A stretch of 5,660 bases of DNA, taken from Candidatus Stahliibacteriota bacterium (lineage in GTDB: Bacteria > Hydrothermota > Tepidihabitantia > SM23-42). This document shows, piece after piece, positions 1-5,660 of the stretch. Where the stretch lies: positions 1 through 5,660 of the forward strand of contig DAOVBK010000114.1 in NCBI GenBank assembly GCA_030670605.1, read 5' to 3'. Made by a program: the position numbers and the translations under genes. Every line of letters begins with the position of its first letter. Positions within the stretch are counted from its first letter, which is position 1. The notes beneath the pieces were generated by a model. That model did not search any database. It was not told the DNA's origin and was given only the letters and a program-made list of their open reading frames with translations.

Positions 1-1
1 C

Positions 2-811
2 GAGATTACCGATATTATTGTCGAGAATGAGGCGCGGGATATCAAGACATTTCGGCTTGCGTTCGTCAACGAAGACGAAGGACGTGCCTTCTCATACCTG
101 CCTGGACAATTCGCTGAACTCTCTCTGTGTGGTGCTGGCGAGTGCCCAATTGGGATTGCGTCGTCACCGACAGAAAAGGGATATCTTCTGTTCACGGTCA
201 AGCGTGTTGGTGCCGTGACGACAGAACTTCATCGAGCACAATGCGGTGAACATGTCGGTGTTCGCGGTCCGCTTGGTAATACCTATCCACTTGATAATAT
301 GCGAGGACACAATGTGTTGATCGTAAGTGGTGGTTTTGCATTCACGACACTGCGTTCCACGGTCAAATACATCATTGATGACAGCAACAGAAACGAATTC
401 AAGAAGGTGACCGTCATTTACGGTGCTCGTAGTCCGGGGGAGCTCCTTTACAAAAAAGAGCTCACCGAGTGGGAGAAACGCAGTGATTTGGATATCTATA
501 TCACGGTTGACAAGGGCGATAGTACGTGGAAAGGGCGTGAAGGTTTTGTGCCGGCAGTCCTGGAGGACGTCGCACCCGATTCCAAGGACACGGTTGCCTT
601 GGTGTGTGGACCTCCGATCATGATTAAATTCACCATACCGGTATTGAAGAAACTTCATTTTTCTTCTGAATCAACGTACATGTCACTCGAAATGAGAATG
701 AAATGTGGCATTGGTAAATGTGGGCGATGTAATATCGGCCATAAATATGTCTGCAAAGATGGCCCTGTGTTCTCATACGCTGAGCTCGAAGAACTGCCAC
801 AGGAGTACTAA
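2..811 (+). CDS. FAD/NAD(P)-binding oxidoreductase, hydrogenase-gamma/PyrK-like electron-transfer subunit (5' truncated)
   Basis: The reading frame is already open at the left edge, so the true start lies outside; 269 residues are visible. Family members are about 275-290 residues, so probably only some 10-20 are missing. Seen: a ferredoxin-reductase-type FAD barrel (visible residues 1-100, with YLPGQF at 32-37, the flavin-binding stretch PIGIASSP at 49-56, and GPLGN at 89-93); a nucleotide-binding domain (about 103-225, with VSGGFAFTTLRS at 108-119 and CGPPIM near 210); and a C-terminal cysteine cluster C235-x4-C240-x2-C243-x7-C251 for a [2Fe-2S] centre, followed by the usual DGPVF. Known for the family: these subunits pass electrons between NAD(P)H and iron-sulfur partners in sulfhydrogenases, anaerobic sulfite reductases, Hdr-linked complexes and dihydroorotate dehydrogenase. 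The catalytic partners would be upstream and are not visible, so the complex cannot be named. One base separates it from the next gene, which implies co-transcription. The GTG at 215 is internal and is not the start. Confidence 0.9.
   Translation, partial: EITDIIVENEARDIKTFRLAFVNEDEGRAFSYLPGQFAELSLCGAGECPIGIASSPTEKGYLLFTVKRVGAVTTELHRAQCGEHVGVRGPLGNTYPLDNMRGHNVLIVSGGFAFTTLRSTVKYIIDDSNRNEFKKVTVIYGARSPGELLYKKELTEWEKRSDLDIYITVDKGDSTWKGREGFVPAVLEDVAPDSKDTVALVCGPPIMIKFTIPVLKKLHFSSESTYMSLEMRMKCGIGKCGRCNIGHKYVCKDGPVFSYAELEELPQEY
801..805 (+). promoter_or_regulatory. Shine-Dalgarno for the receiver-kinase
   Basis: AGGAG lies seven bases before the ATG at 813 and inside the last codons of the flavoprotein gene. 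It decides the start of the next gene: the same frame is open back to an ATG at 705, but that extension would add 36 residues with no domain resemblance and would run over the flavoprotein's cysteine cluster. Confidence 0.8.
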
Positions 812-812
812 C

Positions 813-1922
813 ATGTCCGACGATGGAACGTCACGAATACTCATTATTGATGACGAGGAGTCTATCCGTGCTTCCTGTGCGCGTATTTTTGAACAGGAAG
901 GTTACTGTGCTGAGAAATGTTGTGATGGTGCATCAGGAGTTCTGAAATGTGAGACCACGCCATTTGATGTCGTCTTTGTAGACCTAAAGATGCCCGGCAT
1001 GAGCGGTATGGAGGTTGTGGAACGCATACACATGCGTGATGAAAAGGTCATGCTCATTGTCATAACCGGGTATGCAACTATTGAATCAGCCGTCGAATCG
1101 ATGAAAAAGGGTGCATATGATTTCTTGCCTAAACCATTCACACCCAATGAACTACGGGTTATCACGAGACGAGCACTCGATCACAGGCATCTGCTTCTGG
1201 AATCCGAACGATTACGTCAAGAAAAGGATCGGATGAAAGAGAGATTCATGGCTATGCTTTCTCATCAATTGAAACATCCCCTCGTTGCCGTGCAGCAGTA
1301 TTTCGAGGTCATTCTTGGTGGTATGGTGGGTAACCTGGAGGACAAACAGAAGGAGATGCTTGAGCGATCACGGATCCGTATCCAAGAACTGCTGAGACTT
1401 ATTGATAGCTGGTTGTCATTTTCGCGCATTGACGAAAACATGATTGTGCGTGAATTTGTGCGACTCGACCTCGTTGAGATGTTAAGAGAGATTGTCACGT
1501 TCTATATGCCAGTTGCACAGGAAAAGAGAGTGACGATCGACCTACGCGCCGAGGGCTCGGCGATTGTTAATGGTCACAAAGATTTTCTTCGTGAAGCATT
1601 CACCAATCTGATCAGTAATGCGATCTACTACAATCGCCCTGACGGCACAGTGGTCCTCACCGTTCAGAACGCCGACAATACAGTTACTATCACCGTGTCG
1701 GATACGGGCATCGGTATTGACAAAGGCGCCCTGCCACATATCTTTAATGAGTTCTATCGCAGCAAGCGTGCGAAAGCTTTCCTTGGATCTGGGCTAGGTC
1801 TTTCGATTGTCAAAAGGATAATAGATGCACACAAGGGAACGATACGTGTGGAAAGCACGGTTGATGTTGGTTCGACATTTGCTGTGGAGTTGCCTGACCA
1901 TCGTGGGAATGAAGTGCACTGA
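813..1922 (+). CDS. Hybrid response regulator-histidine kinase (N-terminal receiver, C-terminal HisKA/HATPase)
   Basis: A 369-residue soluble protein with no membrane segment and no DNA-binding domain. Receiver domain, about residues 7-122: acidic pair D13/D14, phospho-acceptor D57 in VDLKMPG, T85 and K107 in LPKPF. A charged helical linker (about 122-145) leads into HisKA with H151 in SHQLKHPL. The ATPase domain has N265/N269 (N box), DTGIGI at 297-302, the F box around F311, and GSGLGL at 325-330, so ATP binding looks intact. Known: receiver-first hybrids take phosphate from another kinase and use the receiver to gate their own kinase or phosphatase activity. Odd: the residue after H151 is Gln rather than Glu/Asp, and position +4 is His rather than Thr/Asn (see findings). 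It follows the electron-transfer subunit by one base, so it is probably co-expressed with that redox complex (inference). Its downstream partner is unknown; the receiver encoded at 5084 is a candidate. Confidence 0.92.
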   Translation: MSDDGTSRILIIDDEESIRASCARIFEQEGYCAEKCCDGASGVLKCETTPFDVVFVDLKMPGMSGMEVVERIHMRDEKVMLIVITGYATIESAVESMKKGAYDFLPKPFTPNELRVITRRALDHRHLLLESERLRQEKDRMKERFMAMLSHQLKHPLVAVQQYFEVILGGMVGNLEDKQKEMLERSRIRIQELLRLIDSWLSFSRIDENMIVREFVRLDLVEMLREIVTFYMPVAQEKRVTIDLRAEGSAIVNGHKDFLREAFTNLISNAIYYNRPDGTVVLTVQNADNTVTITVSDTGIGIDKGALPHIFNEFYRSKRAKAFLGSGLGLSIVKRIIDAHKGTIRVESTVDVGSTFAVELPDHRGNEVH

Positions 1923-1976
1923 GCAGTTGAGTCTGCGTGTGTGACGTGGAATGTTTTTCATTGCACCGGCATTATT

Positions 1977-2078
1977 ATGGATAACGAGCAACTGTTTCAT
2001 TTGAATGTGATTGTTCAACAAAAGGCGGTTCGCGACAGTATGATTTCTGGGATTTTCCATATGATTCTGTGGTGCTAA
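1977..2078 (+). CDS. Possible 33-residue small ORF (doubtful)
   Basis: ATG at 1977 opens a 33-codon frame ending with TAA at 2076-2078. It is in the same frame as the preceding kinase gene, and the frame is open all the way back to that gene's stop (1920-1922). The product begins MDNEQLFHLNVIVQQ and ends HMILWC; I recognise no family. No Shine-Dalgarno precedes the ATG. An open run of about 50 codons can occur by chance, so this is recorded only as a candidate. It could be a small regulatory or leader peptide, or nothing. Confidence 0.12.
   Translation: MDNEQLFHLNVIVQQKAVRDSMISGIFHMILWC
2011..2021. repeat. 11-base palindrome TTGTTCAACAA, possible operator
   Basis: A perfect inverted repeat with five-base arms around a single central C. 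It overlaps the -35 position of the candidate promoter described next, which is where a repressor site would be expected. Palindromes this short occur by chance, so the regulatory reading is inference. Confidence 0.2.
2015..2044 (+). promoter_or_regulatory. Candidate sigma-70-type promoter for the transporter operon
   Basis: TATGAT at 2039-2044 matches five of six bases of the TATAAT -10 consensus. TCAACA at 2015-2020 matches four of six bases of TTGACA with an 18-base spacer. Transcription would start near 2051, giving a leader of about 45 bases before the ATG at 2097. The match is modest and the gap is A+T-rich, so it is a candidate only. Confidence 0.25.
2039..2066 (+). repeat. Tandem TATGATT boxes 21 bases apart
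   Basis: TATGATT occurs at 2039-2045 and again at 2060-2066. The start-to-start distance of 21 bases is two turns of B-DNA, so a dimeric or tandemly binding protein could sit on one face of the helix. Alternatively they may be two overlapping -10 elements. Seen in sequence; function is inferred. Confidence 0.2.
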
Positions 2079-2085
2079 ATATCTC

Positions 2086-2092
2086 AGGGGGA
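2086..2092 (+). promoter_or_regulatory. Shine-Dalgarno for the TSUP transporter
   Basis: AGGGGGA ends four bases before the ATG at 2097 and supports that start. Another Met at residue 10 of the protein has no comparable site in front of it. Confidence 0.7.
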
Positions 2093-2096
2093 TAGT

Positions 2097-3086
2097 ATGG
2101 TGCGTTCACGACGCAGGGCGACAATGACATTGAGCATTCTGCTCGTTATTGTTGTTGTTATTTCACTTGTGCTCCTCATCGGTCTGAAGTCAGTAAGCGG
2201 TCCGATCACGCTTAGAAATCATGCAGGTGTTGAGAGGGCAGTACAGCTCACATGGTGGATGATTGCGTTCATGATTATTGTTGCGTTTTTGTGTGAATAC
2301 ATGGATTCGACTCTGGGTATGGGGTATGGTACAACACTGACGCCGTTGCTCTTACTTATTGGATTTCAACCGCTACAGATTGTGCCTGTTATTTTGCTCT
2401 CAGAATTGATTTCAGGCATTTTGGCAGGGGTTTTTCATCACCATCAGGGTAATGTAGATTTTGCATTGAGAACAAGAAGTGTTTCAGAAACGGCAAGCCG
2501 ACTGCGTGCACTTGGCTATGTTGAGACATTCAAAACTGGTTTGCCGCTTCATCTTAAAATTGCACTCTTCTTAGCCGCATGTAGCATTGTCGGCACAACT
2601 GTAGCGGTATTCATCGCGGTCAACATACCGAAGTTCTGGCTCAATATGTACATTGGCGTTCTCATCGTGACTATGGGGATTATCATCATTATCTGTTTCA
2701 ATAAAGAATTCCGTTTCTCATGGCGCAAGATTCTCGGGCTCGGTTTGATTGCGTCGTTCAACAAGGGTATGAGCGGTGGCGGTTACGGACCGGTCGTCAC
2801 GAGTGGTCAGATACTCTCTGGTATGGAGGGTAAGAGTGCAGTTGGCATAACCTCGCTTGCCGAGGGATTGACATGCTTTGTCGGCATTATTGCGTATGTT
2901 TTTCTCCTCAAACAGAACCTCGATTTGCGGCTCGCACCGTACATCGTCATCGGTGCAGTACTTTCTGTTCCGTTATCTGCGATAAGCGTCAAGAAATTGA
3001 GTACCAAAGTTCTCAAGCTGGCAATCGCAGTAATCACGATAGTTCTCGGCCTTTTGACGATCGCCAAGACCATCGGAGTGTTGTGA
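2097..3086 (+). CDS. TauE/SafE (TSUP) family membrane transporter
   Basis: A 329-residue hydrophobic protein with about eight to nine membrane segments (approximately 12-30, 54-67, 80-90, 94-113, 152-176, 181-201, 212-222, 247-271, 280-298 and 304-326; some are short or re-entrant). The two family repeats show glycine-rich signatures: DSTLGMGYGTTLTP at 70-83 in the first half and SGGGYGPVVTSGQ at 226-238 in the second. It is longer than many TSUP proteins because of an extra N-terminal hydrophobic helix after an Arg-rich start (R3, R5-R7), a loop at 31-52, and a long loop at 114-150 that begins HHHQGNVDF. Known: TSUP members move sulfite, sulfoacetate, thiosulfate, taurine-derived or other small organic anions across the inner membrane. 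The substrate cannot be read from the sequence. Four bases separate it from the sensor kinase gene, so the transporter and kinase are very likely co-regulated and may handle the same compound (inference). Confidence 0.88.
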   Translation: MVRSRRRATMTLSILLVIVVVISLVLLIGLKSVSGPITLRNHAGVERAVQLTWWMIAFMIIVAFLCEYMDSTLGMGYGTTLTPLLLLIGFQPLQIVPVILLSELISGILAGVFHHHQGNVDFALRTRSVSETASRLRALGYVETFKTGLPLHLKIALFLAACSIVGTTVAVFIAVNIPKFWLNMYIGVLIVTMGIIIIICFNKEFRFSWRKILGLGLIASFNKGMSGGGYGPVVTSGQILSGMEGKSAVGITSLAEGLTCFVGIIAYVFLLKQNLDLRLAPYIVIGAVLSVPLSAISVKKLSTKVLKLAIAVITIVLGLLTIAKTIGVL

Positions 3087-3090
3087 TGTC

Positions 3091-5091
3091 ATGAAGATAC
3101 CTCTGCCGATGCATTCACTGAGAACAAAACTCATTGTAAGTTTCTCGCTTGTCATCGCAATAGGCGTGATCTTGTTCGTCGTGGCGAGTATTACAGTTAT
3201 TGGCAATACAATCATCCGGCAAGCACAGGACAAAGTAAGGCTTGACATTAATTCAGCCCGCGAAGTTTATACCAACGAAGCAGAGAAAATAAAAGATGTC
3301 GTGCGTCTTACGGCGAAACGTTTTTTTCTTGCGGATGCGATAGATAATAACGATAAGAACCGGCTGCAAAAAGAGCTGCACAGAATCATGGTCAGTGAAT
3401 CATTGGATATCCTGACCCTCACCGGTGAAAACGGTCGCATTCTCATCAGAGCGAGAAATCCGACCGTACGTGACGACATATTGAGTAATGCGATAGTGGA
3501 CAATGTGATCGCGAAAAGACAGGTGTTTGTGGGAACACAGGTTGTTGAGCGGGATGTTGTTGCACGAGATGGAATCGATCTTGCAGAGCGTGCGGCAATC
3601 AGTTTTGTACCTACACCGAAGGCACGACCGCGTGCGGAAACAGAAGAAACAGCTGGTATGTTTATTGAAGCCGCAGCGCCGGTTGTTGATAATTATGGTG
3701 ATTTCATCGGTGTTCTGTACGGCGGCAAGCTTCTCAACCGTAACTACGCAATTGTCGATAGAGTAAAAGATATTGTGTACCGAGGCGAGCAGTATCGGGG
3801 AAGAGATATTGGCACCGCCACAATTTTCCAGGATGACCTCAGGATTTCGACGAATGTTATGAATACAGACGGGTCACGGGCAATCGGCACACGTGTTTCT
3901 GGAGAGGTGTATAACCAGGTCGTCGGCCAGGGAATTCCATGGGTTGGTAGAGCTTTTGTTGTGAATGCATGGTACATAACAGCGTACGAACCGATTAAGA
4001 ACATCGACGGCGACATTATTGGTATGCTGTATGTTGGCATGCTTGAGGCTCCGTACGTTGATCTGAGACACAGGGTTGTGGTAACTTTCGTCGGCATTGC
4101 CCTGTTCAGCGTTGTTTTATTGTCTGTTATTGCGTATTTTTCCTCGACCGAAATTGCGAGGCCTATCAATACGTTGTTGTTTGCGACCAACAAAGTCGCG
4201 GAAGGTGATCTGTCATACCGGGTACAGAGTACATCGCGTGATGAAATAGGAAAGCTTGCGGAGTCCTTTAATCATATGACTGCTGAATTGGAAAAGGTGA
4301 CTGGCGGTTACCGCACGCTCGCGAAAACACTTGAGCAGAAGGTAGAAGAAAAAACACGTGAACTCGAGAGGACGCAGGCTCAGCTTATTCAATCGGAAAA
4401 ACTTACAAGCCTGGGCAAGATGGCTGCTGGTATTGCACATGAAGTCAATAATCCACTGACGTCAATTTTACTGAACAGCCACCTCATTGCCGAGAAGATG
4501 GAGCACAACAGTTCTCTGCAAGAGAATCTGAAACTGATTATTGAAGAGACAAAGCGATGCAGTTCGATTATCAAAGGGTTATTGGATTTTTCGCGGCAGA
4601 GCATGCCAGAAAAACAGCCAGCTCATGTGGACAAAATCATTGAGGAAAGTCTGCTGCTGCTCGAGAGTCAGGTTCTGTTTCATAATGTCACAATTAAGAA
4701 AGACCTGACAGAGGATGCTCCATCGGTGATGGTGGATACAAACAAAATCAAACAGGTTTTCACGAACATTGTTCTCAATGCACTGGACGCCATGCCTAAC
4801 GGAGGAACATTGACAATCACAACACAATACTCACACGATAGGAAATACATCGAGGTAATATTTGCGGATACTGGCTGCGGCATTCAAGAAGAAGATGTCG
4901 GAAGAATCTTTGATCCTTTTTACACAACAAAGGGCATGAACGGTTCTGGTCTCGGTCTTGCCATATCGTATGGCATCATCGAGCAACATAACGGAACGAT
5001 TATGGTGAAGAGCAAAAAAAACATGGGCGCAACGTTTACTGTTACGCTTCCCGTGTTGGAGCAGCAGACAAAGGAGAAAAGCAATGAGTGA
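3091..5091 (+). CDS. Membrane sensor histidine kinase: Cache region, HAMP, HisKA, HATPase
   Basis: A 666-residue protein. An N-terminal membrane helix (about 14-41) and a second one (329-350) bracket an extracytoplasmic region of about 285 residues. That region reads as a Cache_3/Cache_2 fusion: EAAAPVVDNYG followed by LLNRNY and a VDR-K pattern in its first part, then GTATIFQDDLRISTNV (241-256), GSRAIGTRVS (261-270), GRAFVVNAWYITAYEPI (286-302) and GMLYVG (311-316). HAMP follows (about 356-404), then a coiled coil (about 408-437), HisKA with H450 in AHEVNNP (both E451 and N454 of the HExxN kinase/phosphatase motif present), N box N559/N563, DTGCGI (593-598), F607/F610, and GSGLGL (618-623). 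All catalytic motifs look intact. Known: Cache domains of this class bind small molecules, often organic acids. The start at 3091 lies four bases after the transporter stop; GGAG at 3075-3078 is a little far, so translational coupling is likely. ATG 3109 is a less likely alternative. Its probable target is the receiver encoded next. Confidence 0.93.
   Translation: MKIPLPMHSLRTKLIVSFSLVIAIGVILFVVASITVIGNTIIRQAQDKVRLDINSAREVYTNEAEKIKDVVRLTAKRFFLADAIDNNDKNRLQKELHRIMVSESLDILTLTGENGRILIRARNPTVRDDILSNAIVDNVIAKRQVFVGTQVVERDVVARDGIDLAERAAISFVPTPKARPRAETEETAGMFIEAAAPVVDNYGDFIGVLYGGKLLNRNYAIVDRVKDIVYRGEQYRGRDIGTATIFQDDLRISTNVMNTDGSRAIGTRVSGEVYNQVVGQGIPWVGRAFVVNAWYITAYEPIKNIDGDIIGMLYVGMLEAPYVDLRHRVVVTFVGIALFSVVLLSVIAYFSSTEIARPINTLLFATNKVAEGDLSYRVQSTSRDEIGKLAESFNHMTAELEKVTGGYRTLAKTLEQKVEEKTRELERTQAQLIQSEKLTSLGKMAAGIAHEVNNPLTSILLNSHLIAEKMEHNSSLQENLKLIIEETKRCSSIIKGLLDFSRQSMPEKQPAHVDKIIEESLLLLESQVLFHNVTIKKDLTEDAPSVMVDTNKIKQVFTNIVLNALDAMPNGGTLTITTQYSHDRKYIEVIFADTGCGIQEEDVGRIFDPFYTTKGMNGSGLGLAISYGIIEQHNGTIMVKSKKNMGATFTVTLPVLEQQTKEKSNE
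5071..5076 (+). promoter_or_regulatory. Shine-Dalgarno for the receiver-GcvH-like gene
   Basis: AAGGAG lies seven bases before the ATG at 5084 and within the end of the kinase gene. It fixes the start of the last gene and shows that the eight-base overlap is genuine. Confidence 0.85.
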
Positions 5092-5660
5092 AAAAGCAAG
5101 GATTCTGGTCGTTGATGATGAATTGCCAGTGTGCAAGAGTGTTGCCAGTGCGCTAGCTGATGGTGATTGCGCTGTCGATACAGTACTGAGCGGCGAAGAA
5201 GCCCTCAAGAAATGCAAAGATGTCGGCTACGATGTCGTTATTACGGATCTCATGATGCCCGGTATTAGTGGCATGGACCTCTTGAAGGCAGTTCATGAAA
5301 TGAATTCAGATACGTGCATCATCATGATCACAGGATATCCTTCAATACAGTCGGCGGTGCACGCAATAAAATTGGGGGCATTCGATTACATTCCCAAACC
5401 TTTTACTCCTAACGAGCTGCGGAGTCTTGTATCGCGTGCACTTGCGCGGAAGCGCGCACATGACGAGGTAGAAACTGAAAGCAGAAAGGACCTGAGCATT
5501 CCTGATGGACTGTATTGCATCCCCGATAATGCGTGGATCAAGATTGAAAAGGATGGAACCGTGCGTGCTGGTGCTCATCATAATCTGCTGAGCACTATGA
5601 AGTCAATACATGCTGTTGAATTGCCTGCGGTGAACGAAACACGCTATCAAGGTGAAGCCT
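5084..5660 (+). CDS. Response regulator with C-terminal GcvH/lipoyl-like domain (3' truncated)
   Basis: The frame is open to the right edge; 192 residues are visible. Receiver domain, about 5-120: D11/D12, phospho-acceptor D55 in TDLMMPG, T83, and K105 in IPKPF. A polar linker (about 122-138) follows, then a segment with no resemblance to a helix-turn-helix or an AAA+ domain. From residue 142 to the edge it lines up without gaps with the N-terminal half of glycine-cleavage H proteins: LYCIPDNAW matches the family's 'YT-EHEW' strand (W151 conserved), then EKDGTVRAG, and VELPAV (178-183) matches 'V[DE]LPEVG'. By that alignment the lipoylated lysine would be near residue 200, about 20 bases beyond the window, so it cannot be checked here. 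Known: GcvH carries lipoate in glycine cleavage, and GcvH-like proteins also serve in lipoate synthesis and Hdr-like sulfur oxidation. The gene overlaps the kinase by eight bases, making that kinase its likely phosphodonor. The receiver call is secure; the GcvH-like call is probable. Confidence 0.85.
   Translation, partial: MSEKARILVVDDELPVCKSVASALADGDCAVDTVLSGEEALKKCKDVGYDVVITDLMMPGISGMDLLKAVHEMNSDTCIIMITGYPSIQSAVHAIKLGAFDYIPKPFTPNELRSLVSRALARKRAHDEVETESRKDLSIPDGLYCIPDNAWIKIEKDGTVRAGAHHNLLSTMKSIHAVELPAVNETRYQGEA

Larger units (their letters stand above)
1923..2096 (+). other. Intergenic gap between receiver-kinase and transporter genes
   Basis: This 174-base stretch is the only sizeable non-coding interval in the window. 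It holds no convincing rho-independent terminator: a 4-bp stem GCAG/CTGC (1923-1936) sits just after the stop but is too short and has no T run behind it. It does contain an 11-base palindrome, two copies of TATGATT 21 bases apart, and a clear ribosome binding site at its right end. The most likely role is a leader or secondary promoter for the transporter-kinase-regulator genes. Read-through from upstream is also possible. Confidence 0.6.

Noticed and set aside
164..658. A 164-codon open frame on the minus strand
   Set aside because: It lies wholly antisense to the well-supported flavoprotein gene, has no recognisable domain, and has the look of a codon-bias shadow.
705..812. Upstream start at 705 for the receiver-kinase
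   Set aside because: It would overlap the flavoprotein's Fe-S cluster codons and adds 36 residues unlike any receiver N-terminus; ATG 813 has a good Shine-Dalgarno and gives a normal receiver start.
1923..1936. Terminator hairpin after the receiver-kinase gene
   Set aside because: The stem is only four base pairs with a six-base loop and is not followed by a T run.
1948..1966. Sigma-54-like promoter (TGG ... TTGCA)
   Set aside because: The GG and GC elements are three bases further apart than the strict -24/-12 spacing allows, and the C-A-C part after TGG is absent.
3744..4193. A 149-codon open frame on the minus strand
   Set aside because: It is antisense to the Cache and second membrane-helix region of the sensor kinase; no recognisable protein features.
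4831..5217. A 128-codon minus-strand frame across the kinase-regulator junction
   Set aside because: It covers two strongly supported plus-strand genes and their overlap; no domain similarity.
5084..5660. DNA-binding or AAA+ output domain on the last regulator
   Set aside because: No helix-turn-helix, Walker A or GAFTGA-like motif follows the receiver; the sequence after residue 142 is beta-rich and GcvH-like instead.

Overview
The window is a single-strand (+) block of metabolism-linked signalling genes with no RNA genes, mobile elements or CRISPR repeats. From left to right it holds: the 3' part of a flavin/iron-sulfur electron-transfer subunit of the hydrogenase-gamma/PyrK type (2-811); a receiver-histidine kinase hybrid (813-1922); a 174-base gap; a TauE/SafE (TSUP) family membrane transporter (2097-3086); a membrane sensor histidine kinase with a large extracytoplasmic Cache region (3091-5091); and a response regulator that runs off the right edge (5084 onward). 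After its receiver domain, the last protein reads into what looks like a glycine-cleavage H-protein (GcvH)-type lipoyl domain.

The genes are tightly packed. The first two are separated by one base. The transporter and sensor kinase are four bases apart. The kinase and last regulator overlap by eight bases. The only real gap is 1923-2096, so the block is either one transcript or two, with a second promoter in that gap. Good Shine-Dalgarno sequences precede the hybrid kinase, the transporter and the last regulator.

The gene types point to an anaerobic, energy-conserving bacterium. Hydrogenase-gamma-like flavoproteins with a C-terminal C-x4-C-x2-C-x7-C cluster, hybrid receiver-kinases and TSUP transporters of the 'LGMGYGTTLTP' type are familiar from Desulfobacterota-like anaerobes. 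The DNA is of moderate G+C. The taxonomic suggestion is inference only; no rRNA or other marker is present.

Working model (inference): the membrane kinase senses a small molecule outside the cell and phosphorylates one or both receivers. The neighbouring transporter may move a related anion such as a sulfur oxyanion or organic sulfonate. The GcvH-like domain on the regulator suggests that phosphorylation may be tied to a lipoyl carrier rather than to DNA binding. The flavoprotein upstream gives a redox context. The receiver-GcvH fusion is the most unusual item, and it is cut by the window edge a few residues before the expected lipoyl-lysine.
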